This document shows positions 48,501 to 60,520 of a stretch of 64,000 bases of DNA, piece by piece (positions within the stretch are counted from its first letter, which is position 1; the number at the start of each line of letters is the position of its first letter). The position numbers and the translations under genes were made by a program. Under the pieces are notes generated by a model. It was not told where the DNA came from, did no database searches, and saw only the letters and a program-made list of their open reading frames with translations. Origin of the DNA: Smittia aterrima (lineage: Eukaryota > Arthropoda > Insecta > Diptera > Chironomidae); assembly GCA_033063855.1 (NCBI GenBank), contig CP093831.1:18042001-18106000 (forward strand), in the 5' to 3' direction.

Positions 48501-51288
48501 AATCAATTGAGAGCGAATTAGCAGAGAATGCATGGATGGCGGAGAAACAGGAATTGAAGAAACTGATGACCTACATTAAGAACTTGCTTGGTTGGCGATT
48601 TCCTCAGTCAGTGGCAGCGGATGGATCGCAAACTTGTTTAAGGATTTTTTAGGATACTCTCCGAGTCAAGCTTAACAGACTTTGTCTTAAAATTAAATTC
48701 GAATTGTATTTACAATCAAATCTTCGATCAATCACCTCGCCACTGCCGATGGCTATTTATTCTCTAAACAACGGTTACTTAGTTAAGTGAAGAAATTGCG
48801 AGCCATTCAGAGAAAAATAATCTCTCCAATTGAATCTCGTGGAAGTTTGATTTATTTCCAGAGCGCGATGTTATCAGAAGTAGAAAAACTTATTAAGTTT
48901 CAGTCGAGTTCAAAGCAAGACAGAAACAGCATGAGCTTGATAAGATTACAAGTTATCGTCAGGAGTGAAATATGTTCATCGGTTCTCGTCCAAAGTTGAT
49001 TGCATAAGAAGAGAGCACGAAAGGTCTTTGAGAAATTATTGATTTTCGCTTCGAGATATTCATCAAAATGAGTTAAGTGCAAGTGCTCGAGTCTCGAAGT
49101 CTTTGAATAGATTGAGAGAAAGGAAGTGAATGTCGTAATCTCTTTAACACTGCACACTCATTTCACAATCGATCGATTTATCTCTGTCATCAAAACAAAA
49201 TTGTTAAATCATGCTGGGCAACACTTACCACATTGCTGTACAGTCAAAGTGTACCATGAGCCACTTTGATGGGTTAAACGCAAGACTGTCCGCCTTCTCG
49301 ATTCCTTTCATCCACGTTCGGAACTCGGGACAAATAAAAGCGCTTCCAGCTTGAATAAAATTATTATAAGTAATTAAACTTCAAACAGAAGTTAGTCCTC
49401 ACCATAAGCGCAATCAATATGAAGCCACAAGTCAAATGCTCGACAAACGTCACCAATCTCATCGAGGTAATCAAAAGAACAAGCTCCCGTTGTACCTAGT
49501 GTCGCACAAACCTACGAAATGTATCACATTCAATCAACAAGGCTATTAAAGTAAATCGACAGCCTCCCCCGCTCATTTTGCTTTCATCGTCGTTTTCTCA
49601 TCTACAACAATTTCCTTGTTGCGTGCCGAACTCATTCATCAAATAGCAAAAGAAGAAGTCGATTCCCCTTCATTACGCTTTTTCTTTTCTAAACCATCTG
49701 TTGAATGCTACTTAGTCAATGAAATGATTTCCCTTGCTCTTCTCGAAAACAAAAGAGACCGCTCGAAATCCTTTTCTCGAAATTAACAAAATGACAAATC
49801 GTCTTACGAATTATTTCATTCAAGCGACGGAAGTCCATCAGTGAATTAGGTTTTTATATTTTGCAGATTATTCCCGTCATTTCAAAGGATTTGTCATTAA
49901 ATTGATGTCCCCATAGAGTCAGCTAATTGCTATCTTTGCTCGATGGAATGAATTTCAAAAGCAAATGGAGCGGTTTTGTCTTGTTATTAGTGCTCACCCA
50001 GAAAGGAATCAATCCATTCTTGATATCTTCTTCTATAGCTTCTTGCAGAGCCATTCCTCTTAAGCTTAAGTTCTCGTCAGCTTCAATAAAGCGCATTCGA
50101 ACTAAACCAATCAACGCAGCTTTTTCAACGCTCGAATGCGCCTGATCGGAACAGTATGCGACTAATCTTGCATTGATTTCAGCGTCTTGAAAGCCTTGGG
50201 TGTGCTCATGGAATTTTCTGATCGCTTTCGTTCTTCCAGCGAGAAGACAAACTAACGTTGCTTCACTTGCTGTCGTCAGAATTACTCCTCCGCCTTTGCC
50301 AATCTTCGAATGTAGAAACGAGTCAGGCAGCCCAATCATTTTTCCTAACCAGTTCATTGTGATAGTCTCTAACTCAGTACAAGCTGGTGATGAAGCCTGA
50401 AAGCAATAATCGTTTGATATTTCGTTTCAATTTTGTTTTCAATTTGTACCCAAGTAAAGCCGAGACAATTTATGGCATCAGCAAGCATGTCTCCGAGTAA
50501 AGATGGAAAAGAGTTTAATGCTGGAAAGTACGCGTGCATGTGTGGACTTTGCTGAAAAGAAAAATGTTTGCTTTCTTTTTCATGATAGGAAGATTAGGAA
50601 TCGATTACCCAATGCGTGATGCCGGGCATGATGACTCGTTCGATGTCTAGGAAGATTTCATTCCATTCCTCACCCTCGATCGGAGCTGTCTCCGGCAGCA
50701 AATTTCTCATGTAGCCTGGCTGAACTTCAGGGTAGACTCTTCTATCTCGAATGGTTTCCAAGTAGTCTGCAATGTAGTCGACCATTTCCTTCCCTGTTTT
50801 GGCATGAAACGAGAAGCCAATTTACTTTTATGCTAATTTTATCGGCGAACGATGATGCAATAAAAGTTCGAAGTCAATAAATTTCAATCGCTGGGATCAA
50901 TCGAGTACAATAAAAAAAGATTATCAGGTTCAATATCAGTTTTCCGATTTCAATTTGTCGTTGTTAGTTCCCACATTTTATAAATGCCAGCGTGATAGAG
51001 AGCAACACGACACCGTGCGCAAGAATTCGATTGAAAGTGCATCAATAAAGTGAATTAACAACGTTATGTCGAATATTTATTGCAATGACTTTCAGCAGCG
51101 ACACGAAACAAATATTGCACAATTAATTGAAATTACGAGGAAATTTATTTACGCGACCTAAAAGTTTTCATGAAAAAAATGAACTTGGAACTATTTTTTT
51201 CTTCTTCTTTTGATTTGACGAATTGTAATTGATATAGATCTAAATGGATAATTATCTTACCTCGTCTTCGATATTCGTTGATGTCCAT
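45584..51288 (-). CDS. Hdc: Histidine decarboxylase
   Basis: Thirteen exons, right to left: 51261-51288, 50609-50793, 50450-50551, 49998-50396, 49403-49511, 49229-49349, 47942-48032, 47686-47863, 47577-47623, 47305-47506, 46828-46973, 46579-46753 and 45584-46149. They total 2349 bases (782 residues), all phases consistent. This PLP enzyme makes histamine, the transmitter of insect photoreceptors. Diagnostic parts are GKEMVDYIADYLETIRDRRV, QSPHMHAYFPALNSFPSLL, ARLVAYCSDQAHSSVEKA, LHIDCAYAG with the PLP-contacting Asp, and the Schiff-base lysine in FNPSKWLMVHFD. The loop HWQIPLSKRFRSLK and the segment GMVVFRLRGENEL also fit. SSPACTELE and MHWQIPLS point to Hdc rather than tyrosine or DOPA decarboxylase. 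The catalytic part ends near residue 480. A long, low-complexity tail follows, ending in CQKCGHDILKL; long tails are usual in insect Hdc. Confidence 0.93.
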
Positions 51289-54200
51289 GTTTGTGAAATT
51301 TTTGGCTGAGCTTCGAGCTAAAACTCACTCACCTGGGTTGAAGAATTAAATTATTGAAGAAATCAATTGAAAATATTTATGATCAATGTTAGTTTGAATT
51401 TTAATGTAACACGTATTCCCACACAAAAAACACTTGTTTAGAAACGAAAGGCTAATAAAGATAATTTCACTGAAATTTTAAGCTTTTAGCGTTGAAAGTT
51501 TATGTAGAAGTTTTTGGAAAGGTTTTCCTTAGAATTCGATTAAAAAACTTTTCAGTTTAAAGGAAAACTCTCAAACATTTTTAATATCTTTAACCTGAAT
51601 TCCTCTAAAACAATAAAGGAGGAATCAATAAAATTAAAACTTCAGAAGTTTTTTTCTGGGTCATTAACGTAAACAGCTTTTTATGGGATGAGAACAACTG
51701 TTGTAAAAATGACTAACAAACAGAAAGCTCCCGAAATGTCTTTGTTCAAGAATAAAAGTTTTGTTGCAATAAAAATTCTTTACATGAAATTTCAATTTTT
51801 GATTCTTGAGCAATCAATTGTAAAAAGAAAGCTTCAAGCTGACAAGAAACTTATTTTTTTATTACTTCAAGAGATTGATGAATAATTTCAAATTTCACTT
51901 AAAATATTTTCGAATATTTAACAAAAAAACTTTGTAAACTTGTCAATCGCATCGACTAAAGGAATAAACTGAACATGAAGGAATGAAATATTTTCCACGT
52001 CACAAATATTGTGACTTTCTAAGGATTCATTCTGGGAAATATCGACGCGATTCGAAAAGCGTTTGGAATGAAAAAAGTTGCTGCCTTGGATTGCAAATCA
52101 TGCACGATGTGGCTTCGAACGGGACATTACAGCATTCGATTAGACATTGTAATTCAATTAACATTTAAGACTCGACATCGCGTTTAATGTCTTCACTGTC
52201 AAGAAAATTTATTAGCTGCAAACCGACGTGACTTGTTGTGACTAAGTAAGAGCTGTGATCATCGCTTGTTAATTTATTTCGCGAGGATGACGCAACGCGC
52301 GACACTTTCTTTTGGCATTTTTTTACTTTGAGAAACCAATTTTTTTTTATATTTTTATTAATAGAAGGCAACCCACAAACTAAGTTAAACTTTCAACGTT
52401 TTGTTCACTTTTCACTTTTCTCCGATTCGGTCTCTTCCTGTTGTCCATCGGAGATAACAATGAAGCAATTTATCGAAGCAATCTTCCTTTTATACTCGAC
52501 GACGTCCGCTGTTGTGCGCGACAAATCCTTTCAAAAATAATTGACAATTTATTTGCTTTCATTTGTTGCTTCTCTCCCAATGAAAATCTCTTTACGCAAT
52601 GATTGTTTTTCCTTTTTCTCCGCCTTTTCTGCTTTAAAGGTTCGTTTCTTGAATTTTCGATGAAATCTTTTCCCTATTTTCACATGCAACCGATGAACTC
52701 GAACTTCCTTTTCAAGAACTACAAAGTAATCGATTGAGCAGGTGAAGGATGAGTTGTTGGAAATATGTCAAGAGCATTGCATTGCGTTATAGAGTGAAAT
52801 CAAAGAAATTGAAGTGCAACAGGTTTCAAATGCGAAAGATTTCTGAAACAAAGTTCACAAGAATGCGATGATTGACTCGTGATTGACGACGCTTTCAACA
52901 AGAACCAAATAGCATTTACAACATGATCGGAGTTGTCCAAACGCCCTCTTGTCGATTATAAAATATCTCGAAACCATTTTTCACGTCCGCTTCTTCTCAG
53001 TGCGAACGAAACACGTTACCAGTTGATTGTCTGATGTTTGACTGCTTTTCAGATATTCAATCTGAAAGATGCTTGACAATCGTTGGAATTAAAATAATCC
53101 AATAAAACCTATAAACGACAAGAATTTGTCGCGAACGTAATAAACCGAAAATGAACAAGCCAAACTGCTGTCGTCATCAAACGATTTCCAGAAAAAAAAA
53201 CCAAAACTAGAAGAAGGAATTCATCGTCGTTGACGAAGCTTTAAGTGATCATGCATAAAATTTCCATAAAAATGCCGATTGTGTGGATTTGGAAGAGAAA
53301 CCTTTGACGACGATCGATTCTTCTTCAGATCGTAGCGCGCGACATGTGAGATTGTATGCGAATGAAGTTTGCATTTGTGGTTGCGCAAAGTACGTTCGTT
53401 GACCCCAAAGAGAGAAGTTTTGTTTTTGTAACGTGCAAAGTATTTTTCTTCGTAAGACATTTTTCTTTTCTTCTACGTGATCTATACGAACGAAAAAGCT
53501 GTACACACCTTTAGAAGAGTTCTGAGAGCCTGCGGCTGTAGTTGTGGGAGAGCAAAAAGAATTTTATGCTCGATTTTTATTGCATCACATCGCGAAATTA
53601 TGATCAATGAGAAAGATGCTGATCACGTACAGAACTTGACCATAAATAGGTTGAAAATGACGTCACTCTTGTTATCTCCTTCCGCGTACTCGAAAGCGTC
53701 GAACTCAATGCTTGTTTATTACTGATAACTTGAAAAGCCGGCTTTTTCAACAAACGTGGCCACTCCGAGTGCGTGCCAAGAAAACGGTAAAACATTGCTT
53801 TCCATCTAGATAAAAGCTCTTTCTTGTGTTTTTTTGATGATGATGGCTTAGGTTTTTTATTTGTTTCACCTACACATCTTTGGTGGTCAAAAGTTCAGTT
53901 TATCAACGCCCATGAATGATCCGCTCGTGTCGATTTGTTGAAGAAATATTTGATGAACTAGCTGTAATTGTTAATAGCTCTTAAGATTAATTTCATCACG
54001 CACAAAAATATTGTAAAGTTCTATCAATAAACGATTCCATCATCTCTTGAAGAACTCAAAACGATTTTGATGAATTAACCCTTTAGCTTTGAGACTCTTG
54101 GCAACGTTGGCGAGCGGTGAGAGAGAGAAGAAATATTATTGATGACCTGCTAAAAGTACTCTCAGAGGCGACCACATTTGGATATTTCATGTGCTGGACG

Positions 54201-55559
54201 AGTCAAGTCAAAAAATCTTTTCATTCTGACCGTAATTACACGTTTCGACTTTTGTTTCGAGACCTTTACTTCAGCAACTTGTGGATCGTCTTCATTGCCA
54301 AAAAACCACTCGAAAGCCTTTTTTTCATTGTCGAAACATAATTTTTTTTGCTTTGTTTTCCCGTCCATGGCATTCGGCCACAAGTTCATCGAACTCGTTT
54401 GGCTTTTTTTCGGCAGTCAAAATAAAAAAAAATTGCGCTTCCTTCGCAGATTCATGAAAAGTCTTTCAAGAATCAAATTTAAAAAGCTAATTTGTAACTT
54501 AATTAATTTCATGACAAAAGTTGCAACTTGGAAATTTAAAAAGTCTTTAACAGCTGATCAGTTTGGAATGCTAGACTCACGTTCTTGAGAGAAAAATCTC
54601 GCGCCTTAAATGTATGAGTGGTTTAAAGTGCTACAATGTAGTTCTTGAGCTAGCTGCTCGATTGCGAAATAACCGTTCGATTGGTTGTTCTTTGAAGAGA
54701 TGTAGCAATGTATACGCTGAATCAACTTGGACAGTGGCGGGTGTCGTATAATTCAGATTCTTTTCTTCTTGTTCGTTGTAAGCTTCATCAATCAGTCATG
54801 AACTTCACGTTGATTGTAACAAGGTTTGTAGAAGGCTTAAGCTGCTCCCACTCAAAGACCTTTCAGCTGCCACTGGCAATTCTTTCTCCACGATTTCTTT
54901 CTCCAAGTATTTTCTTCATTTCTCTTGTGTGTTGATATTTTCTTCTTTTCAAGTTTGAGGTTCTTCTTCAATGGTACCTGGTAGTAATCTTCTGAGTGTC
55001 CGTTTGTCGAGGTCACATCGTACATCGCGGTTCCGTTCTTTCATGTTTATTTCTTCTGCATTGTAAATAAGTTTTCTGTGGATTTGATTAACGGTGAACG
55101 AGGCTTTTGTAAGTGCGTTGCGCAATCGTTTGGAAATTTTAAGAGGTTTCTTTCGGCAACTTAATTTAAAAACTTTTCCCCGCGATGTTAATGCGTGATT
55201 TTAAATTTAATCTCGTTTCGTAAATTTCCTTAACGTTTCGTGGACAGTAAATAAGTGTGAATGAGAAATAAACGGAATAAATTTTTGCTGCTTATTGACA
55301 AAAGGATTGTTTAAGTGAACTTATAAAAAAAAAGTTGAAGGAAGCTGAAGGAACGGAAGACTACGAAGAAAGTGATTGAATGGATTTTAGCTGAATAATT
55401 CGTTAAAGTTGTGTTCAATAATAAAAACAAGTTAATTCAAGATTCTTGAATCAAGAAAGCTTCAAAGCTGAAAGAGTTTCATAACAATAATTAAAAATAA
55501 ATCATCGGAGACGATAAAAGCTTTGGATTAATCGTTAACGGATTCAACACAGACACAAG
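51289..55559. other. Region upstream of Hdc, no supported gene
   Basis: Open frames at 52328-52540, 53221-53506 and 54178-54588 lack domains and splice support. Part of the right flank of Hdc must be its promoter. TATAAAAAAA at about 55322 precedes the 5' exon at 55560. Confidence 0.4.
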
Positions 55560-55578
55560 ATGCCGAGTACAATAAGAG
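55560..55578 (+). CDS. Candidate first coding exon of a large gene
   Basis: ATG CCG AGT ACA ATA AGA G encodes MPSTIR and is followed by the strong donor GTAAGT, leaving phase 1. The context ACACAAG before ATG is good, and a TATAAAA stretch about 240 bases upstream allows a 5' UTR of some 200 bases. No partner exon in matching phase was found within the window except as an alternative to the exon at 60244. It probably splices to an exon beyond 64 kb. Confidence 0.4.
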
Positions 55579-58500
55579 GTAAGTTCAAATGTTATATTGT
55601 TGATGCTAAGCTTGCACAAAAAGCTCATATCGCTCTATCGAACAAGGAAGTTTACTGAATCGAAGAGACAAATCGAAAATGCACTTTAGACTCGCAGTAA
55701 CTTCAATCACGTGGGTGTGCATTACGAGAATCAATTGTTCTGAATCATTGGCGTCTCTTTCGCTTCTAGCGGAACATAATTTATTGTTATTGCACACTCT
55801 ATGTATCTAGAACTATTTCTCTCAACCTAAAGCGAACGATTCTAATCGGCTGAAATGTAATACACAATTTAAAAACATATCATCGTCACAAATTAGTCGA
55901 ATGGCAAAATGTGTTTCAAGTTCTTAAGCGAGAGCGCGCAAATTCTCGCTCGAGCAAGCGATTGTATGCAATTTGATAAAAATTGAGGTAGGGCAGTTTT
56001 GTTTGAAGCGCAAAGCGCTCGACGAGATACTTTCAACAGAACAAAATAAGAGTAGTAAAGAGTGTTTTTGATGTGGGTTCTCAGCTTTCCAGAAACACAA
56101 GATGAATAGAACAGGAAACTCCAAAGTTACATGAGCGAGCTGAGGTCGAGCTGGTGAAAACATATTCTCGAGATTATATTGCAAAATAATATTTATGATG
56201 TTAACGTAGATGAATAAGAAACCTTTAAATAGCTTTCTAAGTTCTTGCCAAGTCATCCTGCGTAATTTCCAAAAATTGCGCAACAAAACATTTTATTAAT
56301 TAAATATTTTCTCTCGACGAAATTCTTATTATTTTATATATTAAGCGACTCAGTTACACGTTTGCGAAATAAAAATAAAACGAGATATTTAAATTTAGCC
56401 GTTCTCTCGCTTAATTCGCAAACCAGAAGTTTTCTTATTCTACTTCTCGTTCTTTTCTTTATTTTTGATACTGCGAAGAAAGTATCAAAAGCAGAGAGAA
56501 CAGCTGATATGAGTTTACGAGCGTTCATTGACTTCTCGGTCTGTTGTTGTCAGGGATATGAAAGGCCGAATGAAAATGCTTGATGTGGAGCGCTCAGTGG
56601 GTGGAAAGGAGAAGAGTGCTGGTAGGCTTTTCATATTTATAGCTTGTCATCTGGTTTATGCAATGCCGGCAAGAATATTTTAATTAATTAGGAAGTTCAC
56701 GGAATAATCGGGAATACCGCATTCATTTCGATTGCTTTTGAAAAGAATGGCGAGGAGAAATTAAGATTAGTTCCATAGAAAAATCTTCTAACGGGTTCTC
56801 TTCGTCGACTGAATTGGTAATTTAGATTTTTAAAAAGTCATTCTTCAAAATTCATTTGAAATGGTCGCTGAAGTGGACACGACATGGCAAAGCGAGACAT
56901 CAATCAAGTGCCCAAGAGCAAAATGGTTAAATATATTGCCTCAAGATCTTCTTACTCGAATAAGAACTTTTACAGTTTGTTTCGCACTATTGGTCATCAG
57001 TCACGATGAGATGAGACGCGTAAATTTGAAGAAAGAAAGCAAAATGTTTGCTTTCATCTCTCTCTGTCTTCTCGTTCTTTCTCCTCAATCATCGTCATCA
57101 CGAAAAATTTCACTTTGATTCGAGCTAACGGTACAACTGTCGTTATAGACGGGAATATTTATTTACTTTAATATTTCTTTTCGATATTTGCATTCCCTAA
57201 AATAAGCTTTTCGCTCTCGCCTTGAATGTAAATAATTCTGAATAAATAATAGCGGGAGAAGCTTTTGGCTTTCTTCATGACAACTCGAGCGGTTAAAGAT
57301 TCAAGTTTTTTTTAAAGCCACTTAAGAGTTTGTGGCAAGCGATAAAATCAAAAGAACTTTTTCCATTTTTGTCTTTTTGGACGAAAAGTTATTCATCACC
57401 AAGAATTTTTTATTTTCGATTAACAAAGAAAGTTTCAGAACTCACAATGGATCTTTTGTGATTCAATCTTTGTTGAGGCTTCGCCATTATTTAGGAAACT
57501 ACTTTGGATCTCTCATGTCATAGATGGTAAGTTAATTGAGTCTTCAAATGCAAATAATCACAATGCACTCTCACCCACAGCGAAATTTCTTTCTTTGCTC
57601 AAGATTTCCGCATGAAGTGACGGCGGGTTAAACGAAGTGTCATGATAATTCTTCTCCTCCTTCTTTTTTTCTCGAGAATGATTTATTATTTATTGTATTT
57701 TCGAACATGGAATGAAAGATCGCTGAACGCTTGCTTGCAAAGCCTTAATGCTTTTAAAAATTATCGCCATTGTTCATCAAATGCCAAGGAACAGCAATAA
57801 CCATTTTTTTTCTTATTTTACTTAGAAGTCCACGGATAGTTTCAAAGAGCTTGATTCTTATAATCAATTCATTTCTATTTCTACAAAGTCAGAAACCTTC
57901 TCAGCCTCCCTCCACTGCTGACGATGATGAATTGCATGAATAAATAAATTTAAATTTCAAGCACCGCAATTTATGCGCCGTCTTGCTTATACGGAGTTTG
58001 GAATGCGCTTTCAAACATTCAGCGATGCTGGTTCTTAGAAGCAACGAAAGACAATGAATTGCGGATAATGAAAAGTTTGTGGCTTTCGAGAATCGTCTAA
58101 TGAATTTATGAATTTTTCTCGAGAACTCTGAAACGCAATTCGCGTCTGTTTAGTCGCATAACAAGATGCTCTAACTCAAGATTGAGATATTTAAATTCAT
58201 GGTTGTCATAAAGTTATATCAGAAATCTCTCGCAGTGCATGAGTATGTCGCATCCTCGGTTATTTAAATATTAAGAATATTATTCTTCCGTCTCCCTTTG
58301 CTAAATAAATTTTTGCAACCCTAGCGATACAAAACGAGGTGGAGAAAGAAGAAGATGAAGCGGAGTAGGAAGTTGAGGAAGAAGTGAGGGAATGTAAATT
58401 TACTTCCGCATTCTAAGGAATTGCTTCAATTTCGATTTTATCAGCATCAAAGATGTTTTTCTCGTTTGCACATCTCGTGATGCCGAATGGGGGGATAAAG

Positions 58501-60243
58501 AGGAAAAGGGTGCTCAGCCGACCATAAATATATGACACAGAGAAAAAAAGAGAAAACATTTGAGGGAAACGCACGTGGAGAAAAGCATACAAAATATCCA
58601 ACATGCGCAAAAGCTTCGGTCGATATCTGCGGTTGTGAAGAGAGAGAGAAGGGTAATTATTGAAAGGGCGCTTCAAAAGGAAGACATGAAATGTTTTCCT
58701 GACGAACAAACTGCAATAGTAGAGCACACACTGTGTCATGATTTATGCTGCGTTTAATTAAAGCTCCAGCTCATATTCTCTTTTAGTCTATATCTCTCTC
58801 TATACCGCTCTCTTCATATCAGGACGAACAATTTGGGAAAATTTCTCTCGCGTTTTCCGTGCACGAGAAGAGTTTTTTGCTCAAAAATTTCTTCTTCTTC
58901 TCGCAAGTCAGTTGCATCCGCAAAAACGTCTTCAAGCTCGCTATCAGAAAGGCAGAAAAGATGTTTTTCGCGGCGTAAAAATACCCATCGCAGGCGGATT
59001 AACGTAATCAATCTCTCGGAGTTGTCTCGTATGAGTAAAATAATGCGAAATAGTTTCGGTGAAAAATTGTTTGTTTGTGTTTTTTGCGTGCGGAAAAAGC
59101 TTTGAGTGTTGAAACATTGTCTCGGATCATTTTTGTTCGACAGAGATTTCTTGAAATTCGTTTCAATATCTCGAAATTTTTCTAAACAAACGGTGTTCAT
59201 TAGTGTCTAATTTTTGTGGTGAAACTAAGTAAGTTGACGAAAGTAAACAAAACGAAATTTCCTGGAAATCAAAGTTGTATTGATTTTCGCGACGCAGAAA
59301 AAGAAGATCCTTTCTCATCAGACGGCAAAAAGCAATAAAATTCTGAAATCAGAAGCAAGCAGAAGTTAAACCATCAAAGCTAACGAGTAAAAGTTCACGA
59401 TAAAAACATCTCCGGTGAAAAACTCAATATAAAAGCGTAGAATTTCCGATCAAAACTTCGAGAGAAAAAGAAAATATCGAAAGGAAGAAAAGAAAATACG
59501 CGAGCGTGTCTCGGCTATCAGCAAACGCCATTTTGGGGAATTTTCATTTGAATATCGTGTCTTGGATGAAAAGAGGGAAAGCATCCCGAGGAAAAGCTGG
59601 AAGAGAGCAAGAGAGGATTCACTGCATTTAATTTCATCCAGGAAAATTGTATTGATCACAAGACAATCCGCCGTGTTCTCTTCGTTTCGCCCAAATTATT
59701 TGTGTTGTTGTTCGCCGAACGCTAACTGCAAGCATCTGACGAGACTCTTTCGATGAACAGAGCATAAAGGGAATATCATTCGTTCGTTGTGCTGTTGGCT
59801 GTTAGTGAAAAGTCATTTTATTTTCCGAGACAGGAAATCGAAGACTGATTTTTATCGTTGTTCAATCGAAGTGCGTGTCGTTTGCAACGTGAGGCTGCGT
59901 TAAAGGAGAACATTAAAACTACTTGAGAAATTCGCGATAACGAGAAGCGAAAATTGCATAAATCGAACAAGCCTCTCCCTGTTTTGCGGAATAAGGAAGT
60001 TGAAAAAAGTAGAAACTGACTGTGTTCATTAGTACAAATTTCAATAATCTTTTACTTATCGGCGACTTTAACAAAGTTCGATCGTGAATTCAATTAAAAA
60101 TTTTACAAGAAGAAAAATCTTTAGATCAATTTTATACTTTCGGCGTGAATTGTTTAATTTTCGTTCTTTGTGACCGAAAAGTTATCAAGAAAAACCACAT
60201 AAAACTGTGAATAAGAAACTGAAAATAAAACTTCTCGTGAAAG
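55579..60243. other. Probable intron or 5' UTR sequence of the large + strand gene
   Basis: No coding exon is supported. The part from about 59.2 to 60.24 kb has few ATGs and could be a long 5' leader for the 60244 exon. Confidence 0.35.
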
Positions 60244-60520
60244 ATTCTTTTGCGAAACAAATTTCAATCAAAAAAGGATAAATCGACTATCAAAGTGGCG
60301 TCTAACGATAAAAAGTCTGCGTTGCCCCAGCAACGATCGCGCGGACAATCACGTCAGGTCGAGACAACGATAATTGTCAGCGACGGCGGCAACGACAGCA
60401 CACAAATTGTTCTTAATCTACCGAAAACATCAACGAGCACAGCCTCAGTCCAGCACATTGTAAAGACTGTAACAGCTCCATCGACATCCGTTTCGCAAAG
60501 CACATCAGGAGTAATGACAG
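60244..60520 (+). CDS. Candidate 5' coding exon without ATG
   Basis: The frame is open from a TGA near 60236 and encodes NKFQSKKDKSTIKVASNDKK, then RQVETTIIVSDGG, NDSTQIVLNLPKTSTST and VKTVTAPSTSVSQ. It ends at the donor GGTGTGA, leaving phase 1. The residues are polar and Ser/Thr-rich, like the disordered N-terminal part of a regulatory or nuclear protein, and codon choice looks coding. No in-frame ATG exists before the last few codons. Either an acceptor at 60243 joins it to an upstream exon, or translation begins at a near-cognate codon such as TTG 60250. It leaves the same phase as the MPSTIR exon at 55560, so the two may be alternative starts of one transcript unit. Family not recognised. 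Confidence 0.45.

Noticed and set aside
50450..50551. Suspected one-base frameshift in the third Hdc exon
   Set aside because: On recounting, the exon is 102 bases, in frame, and the encoded QSPHMHAYFP...GFTW is continuous.
46579..51288. Tyrosine or DOPA decarboxylase as identity of the PLP enzyme
   Set aside because: Segments such as ARLVAYCSDQAHSSVEKA, HWQIPLS and the long tail match Hdc better than Tdc or Ddc.
54178..54588. 136-codon + strand open frame
   Set aside because: No recognisable domain, biased Lys/Phe content in AT-rich sequence, overlaps frames on the other strand.
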